Assembly (NCBI GenBank): GCA_013376735.1
Contig: VINJ01000001.1
Coordinates: 2,108,001-2,172,000, forward strand
Direction of reading: 5' to 3'
Length of the DNA stretch: 64,000 nucleotides
Source of the DNA: a bacterium Scap17
GTDB lineage: Bacteria; Pseudomonadota; Gammaproteobacteria; Pseudomonadales; Halomonadaceae
Shown here in pieces: positions 54,805-63,249 of the stretch. Both the position numbers and the translations under genes were made by a program. The notes under the pieces are model-generated. The model had not been told where the DNA came from. It did not search any database and was given only the letters and a program-made list of their open reading frames with translations. The first letter of the stretch is position 1. Each line of letters begins with the position of its first letter.

Positions 54805-57186
54805 ATGATCAAGGATAGTGATCTCTCTCGACATGGGCCAGATATCGGCCCGCCCGATCTGCGCTACCCGGACAGACAGCGTCCATTCGGCAAGCCCTTG
54901 CGCTTGTGGCTAGGGTTGACCGCACTCTCCTGTCTCTCACTTGGCGCCCTGCTGGTATTTCAGGAATCGCAGAGTCGCGAGCAGGACATTCTGCAGGCCC
55001 AGGCGACACAGATGTTGGTCGCCAAGGAGCGGCGTCAACAGGCCAGGTTAATGGTGGAGCAGACGCTCGGCATGATCGCCTCGCGACATCGCAATTACGA
55101 GCATCGTCTGCAAAGCCTTCTGATCACCACCATGCGCTCCCCATCACTGGGCATCAGCCATCTGAGTGGTCGTGATCGCTCCTTCATCAGCACCGAACTA
55201 TTGCGCCAGTTCCCGGACCTGCGCATCGACCCGGACTGGATCGACATCGGGCAGCTCCCCACCACGCTCCACCCTGAGTGGTGGAATCAGGAGCTGAATC
55301 AGCGCCTCAACGCAGGTGTGCGCAAGGCACAATTCCTGCGCGGCACGGATGCCGGGCTGGTGTTTGCCGTGCCTCTGGGGCAAGAGGAAGACAGCCTCGG
55401 CGCCGTGCGCCTTGATCGTCGCCAGCAGCCGGCCCCTTGGGCGTTGGTGCATATCGACCCGAAGATGGTGGCTTTTCTGGTCGCCAATGAGCTGAGACAG
55501 TCACTGCACGCGAGTATCGAGCGCGAGGAAAGCCGCTATGTCTGGATCAACGAGATACTGGACCCAGCCGGGGGCGAGGGCTATGCACGTCGCTTGATCC
55601 ATCCTCTGCTGCCGTCCACCGAAGGCAAGTTGCTGTCGACCGAGTACCAGGACAGCAGTGGCCGCTTCCCGTATCGCACCGAGCTCGAGGGTGTCTTGAA
55701 CGGCAGTGGCATCTTCTTCGATTACCGTTTCCCCAAGCGCCCGGGCGCCGAGCAGGTCGACAAGACCGCCTACGCCGCCCTGTATCCCCCCTTCCAATGG
55801 ATCATCGCCAGTGGTGTCTATCTCGATGACATCAGTGAAACCGCCCTCAAGGCGCACGCAGACTTGATGAAGAAAAAGCACGCGCTGGAGCGTTGGCATT
55901 TCCTGATCACGCTGTTGGTGACCTTGATGCTCTGCTTGGCCTTTGGCTACGCCTTCCTGCGCCAGTATCGCGAACGACAGCTGCAGATGCGCCAGCGCAT
56001 GAATCAGCTGGAGCATGAGCTTGAGCAGCGCGGCGAGAACAGGCTCGGGTCGGTGATGGGCATGATCCGCGAGGAACGCTGTCCCGAGCGCTCGGGAGAA
56101 GACTATCTGGCCGCCAATCTTGTCGGCGCCATCGCGACACGACTCGGGATGGACCGCCAGGAAATCGCCACGCTGGAGCGCGTTGCCATGCTGCATGATA
56201 TCGGCAAGCTGGCGCTGCCCGACTCACTGCTGCGTCCGCGCGATGAACTCCATTTCGATCAATATCACTTGTTGCGTCGCCATGTCGAGGTCGGTGCACG
56301 CATGATGGAAGATGCCCTGATGGCACCCGCGGAAGCTGACCTGTTGCGTGCCAGTCAGCAGTTCATGCTCGGTGCCCCTCCTCATGCAGACATCTCACAG
56401 GCAAAACAGGCCTCTCCCGATATTGCAGCGACCTCTCATGGCGAGACGTCGCTCACTGCCAGCACTCTGGCGATGGTCGTGCAGATCATCGAGCTGGTGC
56501 GTCATACTGGGGTCAGTGAGGCCCAGGCGCTGTGCGATATCGAACACCGTCATGGACATCTACCGCCAGAATTGCTGCAGGCGGCGCGTGAAGTGCTGAC
56601 GGAGCAACCGATACCGCCGGCGCCCACCCTGCATCGACTCTGCCCGCAGCAGGTAGAACGTGACCCCAACCGGTGGCGCGACAACCACAGCGGCTGCTTC
56701 ACCCGCGCATTGCTGGATGCCGCTCTCGAAGCACTTTCCGGTGAGTGTCAGGACGCCATGGGGCAGCACATCACGCTATGCCATCTTCGCCTAAGCCGGA
56801 AGGAAGGAGCACGCCGCGATGCTGGCGACAGGCAACTTGCCCCCCTTGATGCCAAGCTTGGCCCGCATCTGAATGCCTGCTTCTATCCGCTGCGTGTCTT
56901 CCGCATCAGTGAGGGCAACTTCATCGTGATGGGCCATCTATGTCGGGATATCTCGCCTGCGCAGAAAGTGACTCGCCGCCCTGAAGGCAATGAGCCACTG
57001 TTCGAAGCGCCAGCCAATGGCACTGCCTCGCCACCCACCGCCGATTCCTTGGCATCTCTGCTGTCATCGCTGGAAGACACCGCGACGCTCGAGATCACGC
57101 TGCTCGATCTCTCCTGTGCCCAGACACTCAAGGAATGGCAATTGACCCTCAATGGCCACCTGGCTCGCTACCCGCCATCGGCGTGA
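54805..57186 (+). CDS. Cache-domain membrane sensor with divergent HD-GYP-like domain
   Basis: 793 aa. TM1 about 34-52, periplasmic double-Cache region about 55-355 (ending TAYAALYPPFQWIIASGVYLDDISE), TM2 about 368-390. An HD domain follows with AMLHDIGKLALPDSLL (about 461-476) and LLRRHVEVGARMM. The H-x-x-x-x-D-G-x-G-Y-P stretch of HD-GYP phosphodiesterases is replaced by ASQQFMLGAPPHAD. The C-terminal about 140 residues look like a decayed GGDEF domain (GCFTRALLDAALEAL; FRISEGNFIVM where RxGGDEF is expected). Enzymatic activity is doubtful; a c-di-GMP-related sensor role is inferred. Confidence 0.78.
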   Translation: MIKDSDLSRHGPDIGPPDLRYPDRQRPFGKPLRLWLGLTALSCLSLGALLVFQESQSREQDILQAQATQMLVAKERRQQARLMVEQTLGMIASRHRNYEHRLQSLLITTMRSPSLGISHLSGRDRSFISTELLRQFPDLRIDPDWIDIGQLPTTLHPEWWNQELNQRLNAGVRKAQFLRGTDAGLVFAVPLGQEEDSLGAVRLDRRQQPAPWALVHIDPKMVAFLVANELRQSLHASIEREESRYVWINEILDPAGGEGYARRLIHPLLPSTEGKLLSTEYQDSSGRFPYRTELEGVLNGSGIFFDYRFPKRPGAEQVDKTAYAALYPPFQWIIASGVYLDDISETALKAHADLMKKKHALERWHFLITLLVTLMLCLAFGYAFLRQYRERQLQMRQRMNQLEHELEQRGENRLGSVMGMIREERCPERSGEDYLAANLVGAIATRLGMDRQEIATLERVAMLHDIGKLALPDSLLRPRDELHFDQYHLLRRHVEVGARMMEDALMAPAEADLLRASQQFMLGAPPHADISQAKQASPDIAATSHGETSLTASTLAMVVQIIELVRHTGVSEAQALCDIEHRHGHLPPELLQAAREVLTEQPIPPAPTLHRLCPQQVERDPNRWRDNHSGCFTRALLDAALEALSGECQDAMGQHITLCHLRLSRKEGARRDAGDRQLAPLDAKLGPHLNACFYPLRVFRISEGNFIVMGHLCRDISPAQKVTRRPEGNEPLFEAPANGTASPPTADSLASLLSSLEDTATLEITLLDLSCAQTLKEWQLTLNGHLARYPPSA

Positions 57187-57271
57187 GCTGATCATGACAT
57201 CAGGCTTTCCTTGTGACCCGCTTCCCGATGACCCGCTTTGCATTTGACCCGTCTTCCCAACCGTGACAGGC

Positions 57272-57290
57272 GCCAGACATCGTGTCTGGC
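57272..57290 (+). other. hairpin after the Cache-HD gene
   Basis: GCCAGACA-TCG-TGTCTGGC, 8-bp perfect arms, 85 bp past the stop; no T-run immediately after. Pyrimidine-rich DNA (about 57295-57360) follows. Possible transcript end. Confidence 0.45.
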
Positions 57291-57430
57291 CCCGTTCGTT
57301 GTGGACGCACCCTTTTTACTCCCCCCTTTTTACTCCCCCTTTGTTACCCGCCTCGTTGTTGGCTGCGCCCTTGTTAGCTGTGTCGGGCGAACTTTCGCGC
57401 GACCAAAGTTGAAGTGTGTGCGTCTTGTTG

Positions 57431-57470
57431 AAATGTCCGACATTTATTAATGTGTGTTCAGACATTTATT
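57431..57470 (+). promoter_or_regulatory. operator candidate of the galactonate operon
   Basis: AAATGTC-C-GACATTT is a perfect 7-bp dyad (57431-57445). Its right half, GACATTTATT, is repeated directly 22 bp on (57461-57470), i.e. about two helical turns. It lies 92-131 bp before the GntR/FCD gene. Autoregulation by that repressor is the natural reading. Confidence 0.6.
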
Positions 57471-57561
57471 CTGATGCTCTAAATCTCATGCGTCAGCGCC
57501 GCACTCCAAGGCGGTGCGATGCAGTGACTCTCCTGACCCTCTCTTCACGACAGGCACCTCA

Positions 57562-58359
57562 ATGACCGACTCTCTGGCGGCAGCCTCGCTCGCCACTGAC
57601 AGCGCCTCGGCTGACGACGCGACCCCGCGCAGCATGGAGGCTATCGCCACCTGCATGGCGCGGGAAATCCTCGCGGGCAGCTTCGGCCCCGGTGATAGCT
57701 TTCCGCGTGAACTTGACCTCTGCCAGCGCTTCGACGCCAGTCGTAACCGTGTTCGCAACGCCCTGGCCCAGCTGGTGAGCGCCGGGCTTCTGGAGCGCAC
57801 CGCCGGGCGTGGCACCATCGTGCGCGAGATGAGCGAATGGCAGCTGCTGGACCCGCTGATGAGCCATTGGGTCAGTGGCCTCGACGGTATCAACCCGGAC
57901 CTGATGCGCGAGATCTACGCCTTCCGCCTCTCCGTCGAGCCCTACGTCAGTGCGCTGGCCGCGATGAAGGCCAATGCCCAGGATCTCGCACGCCTGGAGC
58001 GCGCCTTCGAAGGCATGGTCAATACCGCCAATGACAGCTCACGCGAGGCGCATGCCGAGCACGATGTCGCCTTCCACGAGGCCATCTACCACGCCACGCA
58101 CAATCTGGTGTGGACACAGCTTGGCAGTTTGCTGCGCCCTTCCATCAGCCAACTGATCCACAGTACCCAGCAGTCCGCGCAGCAGCATGATCACAGCCAT
58201 CATCGCGCCAGCCTCGATCGTCACCGCGCGGTGATGGAGGCCATTCGCCTGCGCCAGCCCGAGATGGCGCGGACCTGCGCCGAGCGGGTACTGGAAACCG
58301 CAGCGCGCGACCTCGGCTTCTCGCCGGACCACCCGCATCTGGGGGACCGCCGCTTCTGA
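57562..58359 (+). CDS. GntR-family regulator, FCD (FadR) subgroup
   Basis: 265 aa. GntR winged helix (about 24-90: MEAIATCMAREILAGSFGPGDSFPRELDLCQRFDASRNRVRNALAQL) and FCD ligand domain (about 110-245) with acidic/His metal-type residues in EHDVAFHEAIYHATHN and HRAVMEAIRLRQPEMA. Context makes it a DgoR-like repressor responding to galactonate or a related sugar acid (inference). Start ATG 57562; longer frame to 57514 lacks a site. Followed 111 bp later by dgoD on the same strand. Confidence 0.86.
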   Translation: MTDSLAAASLATDSASADDATPRSMEAIATCMAREILAGSFGPGDSFPRELDLCQRFDASRNRVRNALAQLVSAGLLERTAGRGTIVREMSEWQLLDPLMSHWVSGLDGINPDLMREIYAFRLSVEPYVSALAAMKANAQDLARLERAFEGMVNTANDSSREAHAEHDVAFHEAIYHATHNLVWTQLGSLLRPSISQLIHSTQQSAQQHDHSHHRASLDRHRAVMEAIRLRQPEMARTCAERVLETAARDLGFSPDHPHLGDRRF

Positions 58360-58470
58360 TCCTGAGCTTCTGATACCGATCGGGCGTCAGCCGATGACGG
58401 CCGATACCACGACCCGCTTCGCCTGGCGCTGATCTTCGTTCCAACGCCCATTCTCAACAAGGACGCAACC

Positions 58471-59619
58471 GTGAAAATCACCCGACTCAAGACCTGGCAA
58501 GTTCCGCCGCGCTGGCTGTTCCTCAAGATCGAGACCGACGAAGGCTGTTATGGCTGGGGCGAACCGGTCATCGAGGGCCGCGCCGCGACGGTGGAGGCCG
58601 CCGTGCACGAGCTGTCCGATTATCTGGTGGGTCAGGACCCGCGCAATATCGAGCATCTGTGGAACGTGATGTACCGCGCAGGCTTCTACCGTGGCGGCCC
58701 GATCCTGATGTCTGCCATCGCCGGTATCGATCAGGCGCTGTGGGACCTGAAGGGTCGTGATCTGGGAGTGCCCGTGCACCAGCTTCTCGGCGGCCCGGTG
58801 CGCGACAAGATGCGCATGTACGCCTGGACCGGCGGCGACCGCCCGTCAGATGTCGGCGCAGGCGCCAGGGCACTGGTCGATCAGGGCTTCACCGCCTTCA
58901 AGATGAACGGCACGCCGGAGATGCAGATCGTCGATTCGCACAAGAAGATCGATGACGCCGTGGCACGTGTCGCCGAGGCTCGTGATGCGGTCGGTCCGGA
59001 TGTCGGCATCGGCATCGACTTCCATGGCCGCGTGCATCGCCCGATGGCCAAGGCGCTGTTGCGTGAGCTGGAGCAGTTCCACCCGATGTTCATCGAGGAG
59101 CCGGTCGCGCCTGAGCACCTGCCGTCGCTCAAGCACATCGCCGAAGGCATCGCGACGCCCATCGCCACCGGCGAGCGCCTGCACACCCGCTTCCAGTTCC
59201 GCGATCTGCTGGCCGACGGCATGGTCGACATCATCCAGCCGGATCTCTCCCACTGTGGCGGCATCAGCGAAGGCCTGAAGATCGCCACCCTGGCCTCGGC
59301 CCACGATGTGGCGCTGGCCCCGCACTGCCCGCTCGGCCCGCTGACGCTGGCGGCCTCGCTGCAACTGGACGCGGTGTGTCACAACGCCTTCATCCAGGAG
59401 CAGAGCATGGGAATCCACTACAACAAGGACAACGACGTACTGGATTACCTGGTCGACAAGGAGGCACTGGCGATCAAGGACGGCTTCTGCGCCATTCCAC
59501 AAGGCCCGGGGCTGGGCGTCGAGATCGACGAAGCCTTTGTCGAGGAACGCGCCAAGGTCGGTCACCGCTGGCGCAATCCGCTCTGGACCCACGAAGACGG
59601 TTCTGTCGCCGAGTGGTAA
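58471..59619 (+). CDS. dgoD: D-galactonate dehydratase
   Basis: 382 aa, enolase superfamily: D-galactonate to 2-keto-3-deoxygalactonate. Metal and acid/base residues visible in [13 protein letters not shown] (Asp, His), [12 protein letters not shown] (Glu), [12 protein letters not shown] (Glu) and [14 protein letters not shown] (His). GTG start with AAGGA seven bases upstream. Full length for DgoD. First enzyme gene of the catabolic operon. Confidence 0.93.
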   Translation: MKITRLKTWQVPPRWLFLKIETDEGCYGWGEPVIEGRAATVEAAVHELSDYLVGQDPRNIEHLWNVMYRAGFYRGGPILMSAIAGIDQALWDLKGRDLGVPVHQLLGGPVRDKMRMYAWTGGDRPSDVGAGARALVDQGFTAFKMNGTPEMQIVDSHKKIDDAVARVAEARDAVGPDVGIGIDFHGRVHRPMAKALLRELEQFHPMFIEEPVAPEHLPSLKHIAEGIATPIATGERLHTRFQFRDLLADGMVDIIQPDLSHCGGISEGLKIATLASAHDVALAPHCPLGPLTLAASLQLDAVCHNAFIQEQSMGIHYNKDNDVLDYLVDKEALAIKDGFCAIPQGPGLGVEIDEAFVEERAKVGHRWRNPLWTHEDGSVAEW

Positions 59620-59715
59620 TGCCGAGCAAGCCGCAACGCACACATTGACAACACAGATGCCATGCCAAGACAGGCCTTCCGCCGAAGGCCTGTCACGCTG
59701 CAGGAAGGATTCCAC

Positions 59716-60513
59716 ATGACCCGTACCGCATCATCCACGCCTGAACGCCCCGCCTTCGCCGACTTTCGCTACCCGGACCTCGAAGGTGCCAGCGTCTTCA
59801 TCACCGGCGGTGGCTCCGGCATCGGCGCCGCGCTGACCGAAGGCTTCCTCGCCCAGGGCGCCAAGGTCGCCTTCGTCGGCCTGTCCGATGCCAGCGAATT
59901 CTGTGACGCCATGGAAGCTCGCTACGCCAATCGTCCGCTGTTCATCCCCTGCAACATCCAGGATATCGAGGCGCTGCAGGCCGCCGTCGCTCAGGCGCGT
60001 GAAGCCCACGGGCTGATCAACGTGCTGGTCAACAACGCCGCGCGTGACACCCGTCATACGCTGGATGAGTGGACGGTGGAACAGTGGGATGAATCCATCG
60101 CCACCAACCTGCGCCCGCAATTCTTCACCGCCCAGGCCGTCGCCCCCGACATGCGCGCACTGGGTGGCGGCGCCATCATCAATCTGTCCTCCAACAGCTA
60201 CATGCTGGGGCTGGGCGGCTACCCGACCTACGTGACCGCTAAGGCCGGCATCATGGGCATGACCAAGGCGCTGGCGCGCGAGCTGGGGCCGGACGCCATT
60301 CGCGTCAACTGCCTGATTCCGGGCTGGGTGATGACGGAGCGTCAGCGCGAGCTGTGGGTCAACGACAAGGACTTGAACGAGTGCATTGATCAGCAGTGTC
60401 TCAAAGAGGCCATTCCGGTCGAGGACATGATCAATCCGTGCCTGTTCCTGGCCTCCAGCGCCTCGCGCATGATGACCGGCCAGCCGATGGTGGTAGACGG
60501 AGGCCGAGTGTGA
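59716..60513 (+). CDS. SDR oxidoreductase, probable galactose 1-dehydrogenase
   Basis: 265 aa, classical short-chain dehydrogenase: cofactor motif TGGGSGIGAAL, NNAAR, catalytic Ser in NLSSNSYML and YVTAK (Tyr, Lys), C-terminal MTGQPMVVDGG. In this operon it should oxidise D-galactose (or a similar aldose) to the lactone. Start ATG 59716 after AGGAAGGA; the frame open to 59662 is unsupported. Its stop overlaps the dgoK start (GTGTGA). Confidence 0.85.
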   Translation: MTRTASSTPERPAFADFRYPDLEGASVFITGGGSGIGAALTEGFLAQGAKVAFVGLSDASEFCDAMEARYANRPLFIPCNIQDIEALQAAVAQAREAHGLINVLVNNAARDTRHTLDEWTVEQWDESIATNLRPQFFTAQAVAPDMRALGGGAIINLSSNSYMLGLGGYPTYVTAKAGIMGMTKALARELGPDAIRVNCLIPGWVMTERQRELWVNDKDLNECIDQQCLKEAIPVEDMINPCLFLASSASRMMTGQPMVVDGGRV

Positions 60514-61529
60514 GCGCCCTCAGCGTCACGCCGGCCTGGATCGCCGTCGACTGGGGGTCCAGCAATCTGCGCGCCTGGGCCGTCAATGGCGATGATGCAG
60601 TCATCGCCCAGGCCAGCAGTGCCCGCGGCATGCTGGGACTGGCGGCGGATGAGGTCGAGGATGTGCTGCGCGTACTGATCAATGACTGGCTGCCCGACGA
60701 TATGACCTCTCCCATGCCGGTACTGATCTGTGGCATGGCCGGCGCGCGTCAGGGCTGGCAGGAGGCGGCTTACCTGCCGTTGCCCACGGACAAGACGCCT
60801 TCCCGTGATGTGCTGGGGGCACTCTCCGAGCAGCTGACCCATGTCGCGACCCGCGACAGCCGCCTTGCCGTCGCCATCGTGCCTGGCCTCTGTCAGCAGC
60901 AGCCTGCCTTTGACGTCATGCGTGGCGAGGAGACCCAGCTGGCGGGCCTGGTCGCCGCCCAACCCGACTACAGCGGTGCGGTGTGTCTGCCCGGCACCCA
61001 CGCCAAGTGGGCACATCTCGCCAGTGGCGCCATCACCGGCTTCAGCACCTTCATGAGCGGCGAGCTCTTCAAGTTGCTCAGTCAGGATTCGGTGCTCAAG
61101 CACTCCGTCTCCTCGGGAGATCTCAGCGACGACGCCCAGCGTGATGCCTATCTGGCGGGCATCGACACGGCGCTTGCCGCCCCTGTACGCACCACCGCGC
61201 AGCTGTTCGGTATTCGTGCCCGCGATCTGCTTGATACGGGTCTGCCTGAGGGTGACGCTCGCAAGGCGCTGCTTGGCGCACGCCTGTCAGGCCTGGTGCT
61301 GGGGCTTGAGCTGGCGGGCGCCACTGCGGAGCTTTCGGATCACGCCACCATCACTCTGATCGGCGACGCCGTGCTGTGTCAGCGCTATCAGGTCGCGCTG
61401 GAACATCTGGGCTATCAGGTCACCACTGCAGCCAACGCCGACATGATTCTGGCGGGGCTCGGACGCATTCAGCGTGCACGATCAGCCGCGCAGGCCTCGT
61501 CATCGGAACGCGCCTCTGTGAGCCATTGA
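60510..61529 (+). CDS. dgoK: 2-dehydro-3-deoxygalactonokinase
   Basis: 339 aa, sugar-kinase fold (ASKHA): phosphorylates KDGal to KDPGal. N-terminal phosphate loop WIAVDWGSSNLRAWAV, VLICGMAGARQGW, GAVCLPGTHAKWAHL and STFMSGELFKLL are DgoK signatures. GTG 60510 overlaps the SDR stop and has GGAGG ahead. A longer frame from 60396 runs inside the SDR gene and is rejected. Confidence 0.92.
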   Translation: MSALSVTPAWIAVDWGSSNLRAWAVNGDDAVIAQASSARGMLGLAADEVEDVLRVLINDWLPDDMTSPMPVLICGMAGARQGWQEAAYLPLPTDKTPSRDVLGALSEQLTHVATRDSRLAVAIVPGLCQQQPAFDVMRGEETQLAGLVAAQPDYSGAVCLPGTHAKWAHLASGAITGFSTFMSGELFKLLSQDSVLKHSVSSGDLSDDAQRDAYLAGIDTALAAPVRTTAQLFGIRARDLLDTGLPEGDARKALLGARLSGLVLGLELAGATAELSDHATITLIGDAVLCQRYQVALEHLGYQVTTAANADMILAGLGRIQRARSAAQASSSERASVSH

Positions 61530-61605
61530 TTCAGCGTTGCAGACATCGCTCGTCAGTGAGTCACGTCATTCCCCATTTAGAACAGCCCCTTTTCTGGAGA
61601 TCGCC

Positions 61606-62220
61606 ATGAGCCTGCCTCTGGTCGCCATACTCCGCGGTGTGACACCGCAAGACATCATCGCCATCGCCGACGAGATCATCGCTGCCGGCATCACCCGCAT
61701 CGAAGTCCCGCTCAACTCTCCTCAACCGCTGGAGAGCATCGTCGCGCTGGTCGAGCACTGCGATCGGGCGCATGGCGGCGAGATCCTGATCGGTGCCGGC
61801 ACCGTGCTGACCCCGCAGCAGGTGCGCGACGTCCACGCCGCGGGCGGCCGTCTGATCGTCTCGCCCAATGCCGATGTCGACGTCATCCGCGAAAGCCGCC
61901 GGCTGGAGATGGTCTCGCTGCCCGGCATCGTCACGCCGACGGAAGCCTTCGCCGCACTCGCTGCCGGTGCCTCGGGCCTCAAGCTGTTTCCGGCGACTCA
62001 GGTCGGCATCGTTAACATGAAAGCGATGCTGGCTGTGCTGCCCAAGGACACCAAGCTTTACGCCGTCGGTGGCATCGGCAGTGACAACTTCGCCGAATGG
62101 CGCGCCGCGGGTGTCCACGGCGCTGGCCTCGGCACGGCCATCTACACGCCTGGCCTGAGCGCGGCCGAAGTCGGTGAACGCGCTCGCACGCTGGTCGCGG
62201 CGTGGCAGGCAGCGGACTGA
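61606..62220 (+). CDS. dgoA: 2-dehydro-3-deoxy-6-phosphogalactonate aldolase
   Basis: 204 aa, class I KDPG/KDPGal aldolase: cleaves KDPGal to pyruvate and glyceraldehyde-3-phosphate. LVAILRGVTPQDIIAIADEII, IEVPLNSPQPLESI, IGAGTVLTPQQV and Schiff-base lysine in SGLKLFPATQVG. Start ATG 61606 after TGGAG. Monofunctional, whereas the enterobacterial DgoA name has sometimes covered a dgoA-dgoD fusion. Confidence 0.93.
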   Translation: MSLPLVAILRGVTPQDIIAIADEIIAAGITRIEVPLNSPQPLESIVALVEHCDRAHGGEILIGAGTVLTPQQVRDVHAAGGRLIVSPNADVDVIRESRRLEMVSLPGIVTPTEAFAALAAGASGLKLFPATQVGIVNMKAMLAVLPKDTKLYAVGGIGSDNFAEWRAAGVHGAGLGTAIYTPGLSAAEVGERARTLVAAWQAAD

Positions 62221-62263
62221 AGTGGCGCCAGGCGAGAATGGCTACCAAAAAAAGGAGCAGTAG

Positions 62264-63190
62264 ATGACGGCATCACCCTCCCTCGGCACTGCCAAGCGCC
62301 TCGTCGCCAGTGGCTGCGAGCTGGGCGAAGGACCGGGCTGGACGCCCGCAACCAAGGCCCTGCCCGCGCGGGTGCGCTGGCTTAATATCCTCGCTGGCGA
62401 GCTGCATCACGCGGCCGCTGACGGTAGTGATCACATCATCACTCAACTTGCGCGCCGCACCTCCTATGCAGCCGTTACCCAAGACGGCGATTACCTGCTG
62501 GTCGCAGAGGGGATGCTCTCGCGCTTCACCCCCGAGACTGGCGCCGTGGAGGATCTCATGCCCTTCGAGGCGGACGCAGCGCCGGCCACGCGCAGCAATG
62601 ATGCACGGGTCGATCGTCACGGCAGTCTGTGGCTCTCGAGCATGGGCTGCAACGCCGAAAGCGGTGCCGGCAGCCTCTATCGGCTGCATCGCGGAGAGCT
62701 GCACCGAGTGCTCAAGGGGCTGACCATTCCCAATGCCCTATGCTTCTCACCCGATGGCCGCTTCGCCTATTTCACCGACACCGTCACCGGCCAGGTGATG
62801 CGCTGGCAGCTGGACGCCGATGGCTGGCCACTCACCTCGGCAGGTGAATACAACGCCCCTGAGGTCTGGGCCGACCTGCGGGATGCCGGCGGTGGCCCGG
62901 ACGGCGCCGTGATCGACGCCGATGGTCATATGTGGATTGCGCTGTGGGGGGCCGGCCGCGTGGCAAGGCTGGACCACGACGGCAAGGAAATTGCCCATGT
63001 GGCGCTGCCGGTCAGCCAGCCTTCGTGCCCGCTGTTCGGTGGCGAGGGGCTGAGCACGCTGTATGTCACCACGGCGCATGAAGGCATGGCCACGCCGGAT
63101 CAGGCGGCGGGTGATGGTGACCTCTTCGCGTTGGACCTGTCAGCGCACGGTTTCAAGGGACTGGCAGAGCCACCGCTGGTGCTGGGCTGA
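62264..63190 (+). CDS. SMP-30/gluconolactonase-family lactonase
   Basis: 308 aa, six-bladed propeller: CELGEGPGWTP (metal Glu), NDARVDRHGSLWLSSMG (Asn, Asp), IPNALCFSPDGRFAYFTDT (Asn) and GPDGAVIDADGHMWIALWGAGRVARLD (Asp). Expected to hydrolyse galactono-lactone to galactonate for DgoD. ATG after AAAAAAAGGAGCAG. 43 bp after dgoA. Confidence 0.88.
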   Translation: MTASPSLGTAKRLVASGCELGEGPGWTPATKALPARVRWLNILAGELHHAAADGSDHIITQLARRTSYAAVTQDGDYLLVAEGMLSRFTPETGAVEDLMPFEADAAPATRSNDARVDRHGSLWLSSMGCNAESGAGSLYRLHRGELHRVLKGLTIPNALCFSPDGRFAYFTDTVTGQVMRWQLDADGWPLTSAGEYNAPEVWADLRDAGGGPDGAVIDADGHMWIALWGAGRVARLDHDGKEIAHVALPVSQPSCPLFGGEGLSTLYVTTAHEGMATPDQAAGDGDLFALDLSAHGFKGLAEPPLVLG

Positions 63191-63249
63191 CAGGGACTAG
63201 GCTGACACCGCCATTCCCTCTCTGATCTTTCTTTATTTCTGGACCTCTC

